A DNA stretch of 64,000 nucleotides from Thermoactinomyces intermedius (GTDB taxonomy: Bacteria; Bacillota; Bacilli; Thermoactinomycetales; Thermoactinomycetaceae): assembly GCF_016055025.1 (NCBI RefSeq), contig NZ_JAECVW010000006.1; one strand, written 5' to 3'. The position numbers and the translations under genes were made by a program. Position 1 is the stretch's first letter; the number at the start of each line of letters is the position of its first letter. The notes beneath the pieces were generated by a model. It searched no databases. It saw nothing but the letters and a program-made list of their open reading frames with translations, and was not told the origin of the DNA. Shown here piece by piece: positions 7,994 through 14,730 of this stretch.

Positions 7994-8228
7994 AGAAAAG
8001 CGCCAAGCATTTGCAAATGATTTGTCTGGTCCGCAATTGATTGCTGTGTCCGCTAGTACTAATCGTTCAAAAGGAGATCAGGATCCTTCGGAATGGAAGC
8101 CCCCAAGAGAGGGAGCACATTGCGCTTACGCAAAGTGGTGGATTCATACAAAATTTAAATGGGGCTTGACACTGCAATCATCCGAGAAAACTTCTCTACA
8201 AAATATGTTAAATACATGTTCATACTGA
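7980..8228 (+). pseudogene. 3' remnant of a DUF1524-type HNH nuclease
   Basis: The frame reads KRQAFANDLSGPQLIAVSAS, NRSKGDQDPSEWKPP and then CAYAKWWIHTKFKWGL...NMLNTC. This matches the C-terminal part of secreted DUF1524 (GmrSD-related HNH) nucleases: the 'FANDPLNL.AV....N.SKGD.D...W.PP' core followed by a helical 'CxYA...V..K..WGL' tail. The catalytic upstream part is missing and a stop lies just before the ATG, so this is a fragment. It probably entered as cargo and was cut by recombination at about 7980-7990. Confidence 0.6.
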
Positions 8229-8251
8229 TTTTCATTACACATAGATCACCG
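8229..8251. other. Short spacer before terminator
   Basis: AT-rich spacer with no recognisable feature. With the nuclease remnant and the terminator, it fills the 7994-8363 interval that lacks an intact gene. Confidence 0.4.
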
Positions 8252-8283
8252 AAAAAAAGCTACCTGAAAAGGTAGCTTTTTTT
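8252..8283. terminator. Bidirectional rho-independent terminator
   Basis: A perfect stem AGCTACCT/AGGTAGCT with a GAAA loop, flanked by seven A on the left and seven T on the right. It can stop transcription from the nuclease remnant (+) and from the secreted-protein gene (-). Confidence 0.9.
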
Positions 8284-8363
8284 GTCCTTTTTACGAATAT
8301 ATAATTGAAGCAACACAATCAAACTTACGAACTAATAAAACTATTCTTATATTTACGGAAATT

Positions 8364-9089
8364 TTATTTTGCTATTTTCAAATCCTCTAATTTCCAATAT
8401 AAATTATTGGGAAGATTTATATCAATGTGTTTATCATCTCCCAGTTGCTTATACTCAGTTGAGTTTTTCACTTTTTCTTCCAATATCTTTTCAGAAACAT
8501 CAGCTACAAATACCCGGTTATCGTTGTGAAGTTTATCAAACAACTCTTGTTCCACAGGCATATTTGCTTTAATGAGATATACTCCCTTAATAGTTTTTTC
8601 TCCATCAAGGAACTCATTTAATTTTTTTTCTGGATATAAATCCCCGTCATCAGGTCGTCCTCCCAAAGTTGCTCGTAATCCCTGTTCATCCATTACTCGA
8701 ATCTCAAAGTTTTCAACTTCTAAGCTATTTTCTTGAACAAAATTTTCGAAATCTTGAGCGGAGAGTGCCTCTTTCATAGTTACGGTTACAGGGATATTGT
8801 CATGCCCTTTATTTTTCAACGTTTCGAAGTAACCAGGCATTTGATTCCGATATGCTTCAAGATCTTCTAGAGTAGGAGAGTCTTGTTGAAGTATGACATC
8901 TACTTCAACCTCTTTTGAATTTGTTTTATTGCTTGCAGTTAATTCAAAATTCCCTTCAGCTAAATCTTCTTGTTTTATCACTTTAGCTTTCTCTTCTGTA
9001 AACTCTTGGTCAGCGTACAATGAACCAGCAGAGATCAACCCTATTACCGACAGGACAGATGCCAGAGAAATAATCCATTTTTTCTTCAT
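8364..9089 (-). CDS. Secreted protein of unknown function (cargo)
   Basis: A 241-residue protein with a classical signal peptide (KKKWIISLASVLSVIGLISAGSLYA, cleavage near residue 26). The mature part is acidic and hydrophilic with no motif I recognise; it includes EKKLNEFLDGEKTIKGVYLIKANMP. It follows another secreted-protein gene by 17 bp, so the two probably form an operon read from the promoter near 9760. As prophage cargo it may be expressed in the lysogen and alter the cell surface; that is inference. Confidence 0.65.
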   Translation of the reverse strand: MKKKWIISLASVLSVIGLISAGSLYADQEFTEEKAKVIKQEDLAEGNFELTASNKTNSKEVEVDVILQQDSPTLEDLEAYRNQMPGYFETLKNKGHDNIPVTVTMKEALSAQDFENFVQENSLEVENFEIRVMDEQGLRATLGGRPDDGDLYPEKKLNEFLDGEKTIKGVYLIKANMPVEQELFDKLHNDNRVFVADVSEKILEEKVKNSTEYKQLGDDKHIDINLPNNLYWKLEDLKIAK

Positions 9090-9106
9090 TTTAGAGACCT
9101 CCGTTT

Positions 9107-9724
9107 CTAATGGGTGTTATAATAAGCATCCTGTAATGGGGGCTTACTATAGTGCCTAGTTTGATATTCGCCTACAATAGGCCAATATTCACTTTCATGT
9201 GAATTTATCTCAAAATATCCTGCTACATTCGTTGGGTTAATACTATTATAAAATTCTACATAAAAATCATAAGCAACACCCGTTTTTATATCTAACACCT
9301 TTTGACATACAACTTCTGTTTCTTCATTCCCGTATACTCCATCGTCGTTATCAACATCAAAATAAGGTTCTGGGTAATTTGTATACCAAAAGCCATTGTA
9401 ACTCATAGGAGGAGCTCCATTTTTCCCTCCAGTACCTACATCTGTTATATCCAAACCATGCCGATAATTATGACTGTAATAGTTGCCTCGTATAGATTCG
9501 ATATTACTTGAATTATAAGAGACGTTTTCAACTTGGACTTTGACGATATCTGTGCTTCCTAAATCATGATATGAAAAAACTGATCCTTTCCAAGGGCCGT
9601 AGGTGGGAGATGTACGCCCACTCCATTGATCTGAATAAATCTTGTCCCAAGCAAAAGCATTTCCTACGAACAGAAGACTCAGCGCCAACGACAAAGCGGA
9701 TAACTTAGCGAATTTAGCGTAAAT
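9107..9724 (-). CDS. Secreted aromatic-rich protein, probably starting at ATT
   Basis: The mature protein (about 180 residues) begins WDKIYSDQWSGR and is rich in Tyr, Asn and Gly, like small secreted beta-proteins. The only complete signal peptide is obtained by starting at the ATT at 9724: YAKFAKLSALSLALSLLFVG then NAFA|W. An AGGGGTGGG site precedes the ATT by about 6 bases. The first canonical in-frame start (TTG, 9694) has no ribosome site and lacks the positive n-region. The family is unknown to me. Confidence 0.6.
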   Translation of the reverse strand: MYAKFAKLSALSLALSLLFVGNAFAWDKIYSDQWSGRTSPTYGPWKGSVFSYHDLGSTDIVKVQVENVSYNSSNIESIRGNYYSHNYRHGLDITDVGTGGKNGAPPMSYNGFWYTNYPEPYFDVDNDDGVYGNEETEVVCQKVLDIKTGVAYDFYVEFYNSINPTNVAGYFEINSHESEYWPIVGEYQTRHYSKPPLQDAYYNTH

Positions 9725-9748
9725 TTTAACCCACCCCTATTTTTAGAA

Positions 9749-9783
9749 AATTGTAGTATAATTCGACCAATACAAAGATTTTC
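9749..9783 (-). promoter_or_regulatory. Putative promoter of the secreted-protein pair
   Basis: On the minus strand a -10-like TATACT lies at 9755-9760 about 30 bases upstream of the AGGGGTGG ribosome site. No good -35 is visible, so activator dependence is possible. The rest of 9784-9854 is AT-rich with no other feature seen. Confidence 0.35.
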
Positions 9784-9854
9784 CTTCTTAATAGGGGTGA
9801 AAAATATTATTTTTTGTATATTAATATTTATAAAATATTTATCTATTTATTTCA

Positions 9855-10352
9855 TTACGATGATGTGTTCTTATTTTTTTTGTTGAATCCTGTTTTAAAT
9901 AAAAATCCACAGACAATTAAGGATACAATCCCAATACCCAAAAATTTCAGTGCATAAAAATATATTTCGGCTTCGGGAACCCCCTTCTCGATCTCTAATC
10001 CATAAAAATCGATGTCAATTCCTACATGAACAGGAGTAGTAAGCAAATCAATAAACTTGAAAACACATAATAATCCAAAAATCAAAAGGCCGATTCCCAA
10101 TAATAAAGCCAGTTTTTTCATAATCATCCCTCCAACCATGGTTTTCTTTAGTTCTTTGCCGATCGCTTGCGGATTACCAAAATCGGCAATGGCACATTCC
10201 ATTGCCGCCTCCATAGAGTATCCCTGATCAAGGTATTCCTGTAAAAGCATTTCCAAATGAAATTCAAGTTCTTCTGATAATTCTCTTTTCATTTTTTCGC
10301 TACAATCGATATCTTTTATCATTTGGTCAATATAGGATTGAAAGCGACTCAT
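9855..10352 (-). CDS. Permease-prefix/DUF1700-like membrane protein
   Basis: A 165-residue protein. Its N-terminal part (SRFQSYIDQMIKDIDCSEKM... FGNPQAIGKELKKTM) matches the helical 'permease prefix' domain usually encoded next to PadR regulators. Two membrane segments follow (LALLLGIGLLIFGLLCVF and FLGIGIVSLIVCGFLF). The ATG at 10352 follows GGGAGG by 8 bases and overlaps the padR stop (ATGA), so the two are translationally coupled. It likely acts as a membrane partner or sensor in the PadR circuit. Confidence 0.75.
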   Translation of the reverse strand: MSRFQSYIDQMIKDIDCSEKMKRELSEELEFHLEMLLQEYLDQGYSMEAAMECAIADFGNPQAIGKELKKTMVGGMIMKKLALLLGIGLLIFGLLCVFKFIDLLTTPVHVGIDIDFYGLEIEKGVPEAEIYFYALKFLGIGIVSLIVCGFLFKTGFNKKNKNTSS

Positions 10353-10678
10353 GAAAATGCCTCCCGAGATACTTTCAAAACGAGTCTGTTTAGGCTCTTC
10401 CAATTTTCCAGTTTCTTTTTGAGAATTTTTTCTCCATCTTCAGTAATTGCATAATACTTTCTTCTTTTCCCTGTTTTTGCTACTTCCCAGTAAGACTTCA
10501 AGTAACCCTTTGATTCTAAACGTTTTAATGCAGGATAAAGAGTACCTTCCCCCATATCGTATAAATCGTCACTTTCCTTTTTGATACTTTTGGCGAGTTC
10601 ATATCCATACATGTTCTTTCTGGTTAAAAGAGAAAGAATAAGAATATCAATTGATCCTTTCATGATTTCTTTATCCAT
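10349..10678 (-). CDS. PadR-family transcriptional regulator
   Basis: A 109-residue winged-helix repressor. DKEIMKGSIDILILSLL, NMYGYELAKSIKKES and MGEGTLYPALKRLESKGYLKSYW are the hallmark helix-turn-helix and wing of PadR proteins. It is the first gene of a two-gene unit with the permease-prefix protein. Its promoter carries a palindrome between -35 and -10, so it is probably autoregulated. Confidence 0.9.
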   Translation of the reverse strand: MDKEIMKGSIDILILSLLTRKNMYGYELAKSIKKESDDLYDMGEGTLYPALKRLESKGYLKSYWEVAKTGKRRKYYAITEDGEKILKKKLENWKSLNRLVLKVSREAFS

Positions 10679-10717
10679 TATCAGAACCCCACTTTTAAAA
10701 TGTGTACTGCATTATAT

Positions 10718-10746
10718 ATTATATTTCACGATGCATCGTTATGCAA
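10718..10746 (-). promoter_or_regulatory. padR promoter with palindromic operator
   Basis: TTGCAT (complement of 10741-10746), 17 bases, then TATAAT (complement of 10718-10723). The spacer contains the perfect palindrome CGATGCATCG (10729-10738). Placement between the hexamers suits autorepression by PadR. Confidence 0.65.
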
Positions 10747-10804
10747 TATATAAAATGGAAAAATTTTGATGAATAATTCAGAGCTTGCACTATCGAATTC
10801 GACT

Positions 10805-10835
10805 AAAAAAGAAAAAAGCCCTTCGTCAGAAGGCT
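10805..10835 (-). terminator. Terminator on the minus strand
   Basis: A stem AGCC-TTC/GAA-GGCT around GTCA (10817-10835), followed on the minus strand by a T-rich run (10805-10816). No minus-strand gene was identified upstream of it; 10836-11007 holds no convincing gene. Confidence 0.55.
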
Positions 10836-11007
10836 AACACTCGTTATTTCATTTCCTCTTGAAATCAAAACAAACTCAGTATAACAGGCTCTCAGATCTA
10901 AGGAGGCATAGAGTGTTGATGGTTCTGCATAATATACCTCCTATCTCAGTATCAAATGAACGGTTTTTTCTTTATTTAGCCAGCTTCCCTTGGATCATCG
11001 TTATAAC

Positions 11008-11031
11008 ACCGCCCTCTGAGGCGGTCTTTTT
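11008..11031 (+). terminator. Terminator
   Basis: Stem ACCGCC/GGCGGT with loop CTCTGA followed by TCTTTTT. It would end a short plus-strand transcript or attenuate the small membrane-protein gene that follows. Confidence 0.7.
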
Positions 11032-11095
11032 GTTACTTAATCTAAGAGGAATCGCAAGGCAACATACGAAATTATTATTAAAGGAGGCGATTGTT

Positions 11096-11233
11096 ATGAA
11101 CCAATATGTTTTCATATCTATCTTAAGTGCATCTGTCGCCTTAATCTCTGCAGTTTTTGCGTTTTCGCAAGCCAAAGCCTCTAAGAGATCAGCTGAAGAA
11201 GCTAAAGAAAACCTAGAACGCCAAAAGCAATAA
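11096..11233 (+). CDS. Small single-span membrane protein
   Basis: A 45-residue protein with AAGGAGG 8 bases before its ATG. The N-terminal half is a membrane segment (VFISILSASVALISAVFAF) and the C-terminal half is a charged helix (KASKRSAEEAKENLERQK). A terminator follows at once. The size and design resemble small phage membrane proteins (holin-like or toxin-like), but there is no specific match. A longer open frame from 10859 reads through the terminator at 11008 and is not accepted. Confidence 0.55.
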   Translation: MNQYVFISILSASVALISAVFAFSQAKASKRSAEEAKENLERQKQ

Positions 11234-11235
11234 CC

Positions 11236-11257
11236 CCGCCCAACAAGGCGGCTTTTT
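11236..11257 (+). terminator. Terminator of the small membrane-protein gene
   Basis: Stem CCGCC/GGCGG with loop CAACAA, then CTTTTTC. It starts 3 bases after the stop codon. Confidence 0.75.
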
Positions 11258-11268
11258 CTTTATAAAAA

Positions 11269-11338
11269 AACCGGGAGAACTACATATAGAGAGAGAAGAG
11301 AGGGGACACACCTCCATATTTTTTAGTTACTCCCGGTT
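11269..11338. repeat. Long-range inverted repeat
   Basis: AACCGGGAG (11269-11277) is repeated in inverse orientation as CTCCCGGTT (11330-11338); pairing extends inward (AACTA with TAGTT) with one bulged A. The loop contains GAGGGG and CCTCC segments that could pair. This looks like a structured RNA leader or a small RNA; no gene is visible in 11258-11516. Confidence 0.4.
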
Positions 11339-11352
11339 ATTAGCGATATAAA

Positions 11353-11375
11353 AAAGCGGCTCTTATGGCCGCTTT
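11353..11375. terminator. Hairpin, probable terminator
   Basis: AAAGCGGC/GCCGCTTT with a 7-base loop, symmetrical with A and T ends, so it may act in both directions. Confidence 0.6.
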
Positions 11376-11516
11376 CCCCTTTGCAGATGACTTACAAATT
11401 TGGGGAGGAGTTTTGGAATGGAATCGATTCAGGCTGATCCAAATTGTATTAACCTTTTATTAGGTACTATCATATTACATCGTTTTATACCCTCAAAAGT
11501 GACATGAAAGTGCCAT

Positions 11517-11939
11517 CTAACGCCATCCCAAACTCTCCGCTATCTCATGTACAATCTCATCCCGCCATCTTAATGCCTGTCTTTTGCTGATGGGAATTCT
11601 TTGAGCGATCCCCTCCCAAGTGAATATTTGAGGACTCGTCCAATATTTCATTTGGACCAGTCTTTGCTTTTCAGGAGGGAGCTGGTCGTATACTATACGG
11701 ATTGCTTTGGTGATCTGCTCTAGCTGTTGGATCCTCCGGTGCATCAAAAGAGCTGTTGCCTTCCGGCCAGTTGGATCACCTGGAAGATTTGATTTCCCTC
11801 CATCTCCTTCTACAAATGGTGTGGAATATATGATCTCTTCTCTCAATCGTTTCAATTCTTTGATCGAATCCCAGTAGCTGTACAGTTCAGCTTCAACATG
11901 TTTGAATACCCCGTCTCTGATCTTCTTAGCTGCTCCCAT
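11517..11939 (-). CDS. RinA/ArpU-type phage late transcriptional activator
   Basis: A 140-residue protein: AAKKIRDGVFKHVEAELYSYWDS, PGDPTGRKATALLMHRRIQQLE, then MKYWTSPQIFTWEGIAQRIP and SKRQALRWRDEIV, a C-terminal sigma-like helix-turn-helix. This is the pattern of the RinA-type late regulators of Gram-positive phages, which switch on packaging and structural genes. It is the last gene of the early operon, as expected. The ATG at 11939 has GGGGGGAAG 7 bases upstream. Confidence 0.85.
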   Translation of the reverse strand: MGAAKKIRDGVFKHVEAELYSYWDSIKELKRLREEIIYSTPFVEGDGGKSNLPGDPTGRKATALLMHRRIQQLEQITKAIRIVYDQLPPEKQRLVQMKYWTSPQIFTWEGIAQRIPISKRQALRWRDEIVHEIAESLGWR

Positions 11940-11960
11940 CCTGCTTCCCCCCGGTATCTG

Positions 11961-12019
11961 TGTTATAATGATTATTGGCTTAACTATAGTGCAGCCCGTT
12001 CTTTTGGGCTGCTCTTTTT
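11961..12019 (+). ncRNA. Antisense mini-transcript unit A (extended -10 plus terminator)
   Basis: On the plus strand an extended -10 (TG-T-TATAAT, -10 at 11964-11969) is followed about 20 bases later by stem GCAGCCC/GGGCTGC (11991-11997, 12006-12012) and TCTTTTT. The unit lies between two minus-strand genes and could make a transcript of about 45 bases. A similar unit occurs at 18771 and a looser one at 22532. The ncRNA status is an inference. Confidence 0.4.
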
Positions 12020-12021
12020 GT

Positions 12022-12228
12022 TCATGCACCTTTTTCACACAACCTATCCCAAAGCTTTTTATAAAACTCATATTCACCACTCTTCTTTAGAGCTCGTACT
12101 ATTTCCGATAACGATTTTGACGATCTATTTAAGGCCATACCTAAACGGGATGGTCCATCATATTCATAGAACTTGCATATGTACGCAAGTTCTTTGGTTG
12201 TATACTCTTCAGTTCTGTATCTCCCCAT
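12022..12228 (-). CDS. Small HTH-like phage protein
   Basis: A 68-residue protein (GRYRTEEYTTKELAYICKFYEYDGPSRLGMALNRSSKSLSEIVRALKK) whose helical layout resembles a small DNA-binding helix-turn-helix. Function unknown. The ATG at 12228 follows AAGGAG by 8 bases; a GTG nine bases upstream is too close to that site. It overlaps the preceding small gene. Confidence 0.6.
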   Translation of the reverse strand: MGRYRTEEYTTKELAYICKFYEYDGPSRLGMALNRSSKSLSEIVRALKKSGEYEFYKKLWDRLCEKGA

Positions 12229-12379
12229 GCTCCCCACTCCTTCCCCGCAAAAAAGAGATATCTATTTCACAGAACCACCCGTTGCCTTTTCGAATTGTTT
12301 TGTAGCCCGCGTTTTTGATTTGTTCCATTTCTGATCTGCTTTCTGTGTAGACAAATACCAAGTCCCCATCAAATCTCAT
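12209..12379 (-). CDS. Short hypothetical phage protein
   Basis: A 56-residue protein (RFDGDLVFVYTESRSEMEQIKNAGYKTIRKGNGWFCEI, written here in part) with GGGAGG about 9 bases before the ATG. It overlaps the rusA-like gene at its start and the HTH-like gene at its end, as is normal in this operon. Function unknown. Confidence 0.6.
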   Translation of the reverse strand: MRFDGDLVFVYTESRSEMEQIKNAGYKTIRKGNGWFCEIDISFLRGRSGEHGEIQN

Positions 12380-12728
12380 TTGTTTTCGCCTCCCGGATCT
12401 CTATTTCTGCCCGCTCTGCTTCTTTAGTTGTTACCTTCCGTTTTTCAACAATTAATCGCTTCACCTGTCTGTCATCTATCCAAGCGATTCCATTCAAACC
12501 ATCCAGCCAAGCCTTAGCCAAATTATCAATATCGCCAGATCGCCCGTAGATATAGGCAGTTCCAATTACTTCAACATCCCCGGTCATCTGTTTCACTCCG
12601 GCTGCTTTGGCTGCCCATCCGACTTGGTTTTTGTATGCCAGATACCTGCCTGCCTGCTTTTTGATAAACTTCCCACGTTGAGTCATTCTGACCGCCGGGA
12701 CCGGATGCCCTGGAACAGTAAACCTCAT
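12369..12728 (-). CDS. rusA: RusA-type Holliday junction resolvase
   Basis: A 119-residue nuclease resolving recombination or replication junctions. GHPVPAVRMTQRGKF is the N-terminal signature. GDIDNLAKAWLDGLNGIAWIDDRQV carries the catalytic acidic residues (the two Asp of GDID and the pair in IDDRQV). The ATG at 12728 overlaps the upstream stop (ATGA); a longer open frame upstream is in another gene's territory. Usual family length. Confidence 0.9.
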   Translation of the reverse strand: MRFTVPGHPVPAVRMTQRGKFIKKQAGRYLAYKNQVGWAAKAAGVKQMTGDVEVIGTAYIYGRSGDIDNLAKAWLDGLNGIAWIDDRQVKRLIVEKRKVTTKEAERAEIEIREAKTNEI

Positions 12729-12889
12729 TTTTTCTTTTCTCCTTTCTCCATAGCTAGTTGTCCTAAACAGTTCCAGGAGCAGAAGTGCCATTCGTCGGGT
12801 TCGCCAACTACTTGAAGATCACGAGAAACTGTCAAGCCCGAATTGAAACTAATAATGCTTTTGCATTGATCACAAATTAATGCTTTCAT
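12725..12889 (-). CDS. Small zinc-finger protein
   Basis: A 54-residue protein with CDQC near the N-terminus and WHFCSWNC further on, forming a four-cysteine zinc-binding module. It overlaps both neighbours by 4 bp (ATGA), which supports expression. Such proteins are common in Firmicute phage early operons; function unknown. Confidence 0.65.
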   Translation of the reverse strand: MKALICDQCKSIISFNSGLTVSRDLQVVGEPDEWHFCSWNCLGQLAMEKGEKKK

Positions 12890-13101
12890 TTCTCTTCCTC
12901 CCTTTCCATCCTCCGGCCGCATCCACAAATGACGACTACAGCCGGGATATCAACTTCTAGCGCCTTCCCGCACCGTGGGCAACGGTAGACAACGCCTTTT
13001 CGCTTCCGCCTGGGCCTGCGCTTCGGTTTTGGCTTTGGCTCCGGATCAGTTGCCATCGATGCGAACAGATCGATCTGCTCAAATCCTGGTGGTAGGCTCA
13101 T
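12886..13101 (-). CDS. Small zinc-ribbon protein with basic linker
   Basis: 71 residues: an acidic-aromatic N-terminus (PPGFEQIDLFAS), a very basic Lys/Arg/Pro stretch (residues about 21-37), then YRCPRCGKALEVDIPAVVVICGCG, a four-Cys zinc ribbon. The ATG at 13101 has GAGGTG 6 bases upstream. Probably a nucleic-acid-binding accessory of replication or recombination; no specific family recognised. Confidence 0.65.
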   Translation of the reverse strand: MSLPPGFEQIDLFASMATDPEPKPKPKRRPRRKRKGVVYRCPRCGKALEVDIPAVVVICGCGRRMEREEEK

Positions 13102-13116
13102 GTTGTTCACCTCACC

Positions 13117-13920
13117 TCAATCAAAAAGTGATAATTGCAAGCTGTTGTAGTAGTTCATGAGTAACAGTTCCTGCGCTTTTTGGCTCCCGTTGTTGACCAT
13201 TTGCTTCATGGCTGTGTAGCTTTCGATATGCCATCCTGGATAAAGCTCTGCAAGTAAGGGGTGATCATAATATGACAAAATAACTTTTCCTTTCACGCTG
13301 TTCAGGATCTTGGCCAGATCCCGGTGATCTTGTTCCGTAAACCCGCCAGCATAATACTTTTCTCTCCCGAAATAGGGAGGATCTACATAGAACAACGTTT
13401 CTGGCGTGTCGTTTTCTAGGATGACTTTTCGAAAATCGTTGCAATCGATCTGCACATATCGCATACGATTGGCAAATGATTCGAACAGATCAATCGCTTT
13501 TCTATAGGCCTGCGCCGTATTTGCCGAATGATGATGCCGCCAACCGGTTCTTCCTGAAGCTGGCCCATTTCCTTTAGCGATTCCCGACCGATTCAGGTAG
13601 AAGAACCGGACCGCTCGTTCAAACTTGTCCTCTGGCCACTCGCTATCTCTCCACTCTTCATATAGTTGACGTGAGTAGGGGAGTGAGTCGCAAGCTCTGG
13701 CCAGTTCATAAGGCTGTTCTCTGACTACCATCAAGAAATTGACAATCTCACCATCTATATCGTTGTAAATTTCAAAGTCCGACCGATATTTTTGAGCAAT
13801 CACATGAGCAGCTCCGCCGAACGGCTCACAGTACGTTTTGTGCTCCGGCATCTTGGATATGATATATTTGGCTACTTTTTCCTTCCCACCGAACCAGATC
13901 AACGGCGATCTAACCTTCAT
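13117..13920 (-). CDS. DNA adenine methyltransferase (D12 class)
   Basis: A 267-residue N6-adenine methylase. PLIWFGGKEKVAKYI (6-20) and CEPFGGAAHV form the SAM site, and DPPYFG (180-185) is the catalytic DPPY motif. The layout is that of Dam/DpnM-like enzymes. There is no restriction partner nearby, so it is likely an orphan methylase protecting phage DNA or regulating promoters. It overlaps the next upstream gene by 4 bp. Confidence 0.92.
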   Translation of the reverse strand: MKVRSPLIWFGGKEKVAKYIISKMPEHKTYCEPFGGAAHVIAQKYRSDFEIYNDIDGEIVNFLMVVREQPYELARACDSLPYSRQLYEEWRDSEWPEDKFERAVRFFYLNRSGIAKGNGPASGRTGWRHHHSANTAQAYRKAIDLFESFANRMRYVQIDCNDFRKVILENDTPETLFYVDPPYFGREKYYAGGFTEQDHRDLAKILNSVKGKVILSYYDHPLLAELYPGWHIESYTAMKQMVNNGSQKAQELLLMNYYNSLQLSLFD

Positions 13921-14099
13921 TCCAAGCCACCTCCTTCTTGGTAAATGACTTTAACCACCATCTGATCCGCATGGATTTTCAGTTTTGCCTCCAGTTCTTC
14001 AATCAGCTTCTCGGTCTTCAACAAGTCCTCCGCTTCACCGATTTTTTCGCCCTGGTACCAGATCTCAAATCGTTCAACTTGCTCTAATCGGGATCTCAT
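13917..14099 (-). CDS. Small phage protein, helical
   Basis: A 60-residue charged protein (RSRLEQVERFEIWYQGEKI then a heptad-like KTEKLIEELEAKLKIHADQ). The ATG at 14099 overlaps the upstream stop (ATGA); the longer frame upstream runs through the neighbouring gene. Probably coiled-coil. Function unknown. Confidence 0.6.
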   Translation of the reverse strand: MRSRLEQVERFEIWYQGEKIGEAEDLLKTEKLIEELEAKLKIHADQMVVKVIYQEGGGLE

Positions 14100-14389
14100 C
14101 CTCTCCGCCTCCTTCCCCAGATTCCGCCTAGTCGATCCTTCAACCGCTTTTTCGGGTCCTCGTGATACATCAAGCCCAACCAAAGGGGAATGATGTCATC
14201 CGGGTTCCGATCCGGCCAAGCTCTTGCAATGTCTTGCAGTGACAGCCCCGCATCCCACATATGGATAAATTCCAATTCGTCTTTTTCATCCCAAACCCAA
14301 TTGATCGGAGCATTTTCACACGCTATCACCCTATTTAAACGGGACTCTTTAAGCCTTTTAACTGGCTGTACTTTCCGTACTGCTTCCAT
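14096..14389 (-). CDS. Phage protein with HTH-like segment
   Basis: A 97-residue basic protein. The segment WDEKDELEFIHMWDAGLSLQDIARAWPDRNPDDI reads like a helix-turn-helix of the kind found in small phage DNA-binding proteins. The C-terminus is very basic (IWGRRRRG). The ATG at 14389 lies inside the end of the preceding gene. Function not recognised. Confidence 0.6.
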   Translation of the reverse strand: MEAVRKVQPVKRLKESRLNRVIACENAPINWVWDEKDELEFIHMWDAGLSLQDIARAWPDRNPDDIIPLWLGLMYHEDPKKRLKDRLGGIWGRRRRG

Positions 14390-14567
14390 TTTCCATCCCT
14401 CCCGGCAATCGATCCACCACAAGGTTAAACTCTGCGATCCCTTCAGCAATCTCCTCAAAATCCGCGCCTTGAAACTGGTTTAAAACCTCATCGCGTGTCG
14501 GTTTAACTCCAGTTTTCATGTAGCGATATTTCATCCAGTCATAAATCATCCAGCGGTTTACGCTCAT
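14358..14567 (-). CDS. Small hypothetical phage protein
   Basis: 69 residues beginning SVNRWMIYDWMKYRYMKTGVKP with a following acidic helix (FEEIAEGIAEFN). Its ATG overlaps the preceding stop (ATGA). The family is unknown; proteins starting 'xNRWxxYxxxxxxY' recur in early operons of related phages as far as I recall. Confidence 0.55.
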   Translation of the reverse strand: MSVNRWMIYDWMKYRYMKTGVKPTRDEVLNQFQGADFEEIAEGIAEFNLVVDRLPGGMENGSSTESTAS

Positions 14568-14725
14568 GATGTCATCCCCCTATACTCAAGTACTCTTTTG
14601 CAAAGCTCGTTATAAAGTCTCATCCCTTTTGCATAGTCTTCAGGTTTTATCAAAGGATTTTCTAGGTATTCAGCGCCTTTAACGATCCGCTCCAAAAGAG
14701 CGAAATACTCTTTTTCAATTTCCAT
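14564..14725 (-). CDS. Short hypothetical phage protein downstream of dnaB
   Basis: A 53-residue acidic helical protein (EIEKEYFALLERIVKGAEYL... YNELCKRVLEYRG). The ATG at 14725 follows GAGGAGTGAACAAC, and its stop overlaps the next start (ATGA). The gene is supported by fit and ribosome site rather than homology. Confidence 0.6.
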   Translation of the reverse strand: MEIEKEYFALLERIVKGAEYLENPLIKPEDYAKGMRLYNELCKRVLEYRGMTS

Positions 14726-14730
14726 GTTGT

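Noticed and set aside
10859..11233. 124-codon open frame around the small membrane protein
   Set aside because: It reads through a clear terminator at 11008-11031 and lacks a ribosome site; only the last 45 codons have one.
11517..12080. Longer RinA-like frame starting at 12080
   Set aside because: The extra 47 residues are out of family and cross mini-transcript unit A; the ATG at 11939 has the ribosome site.
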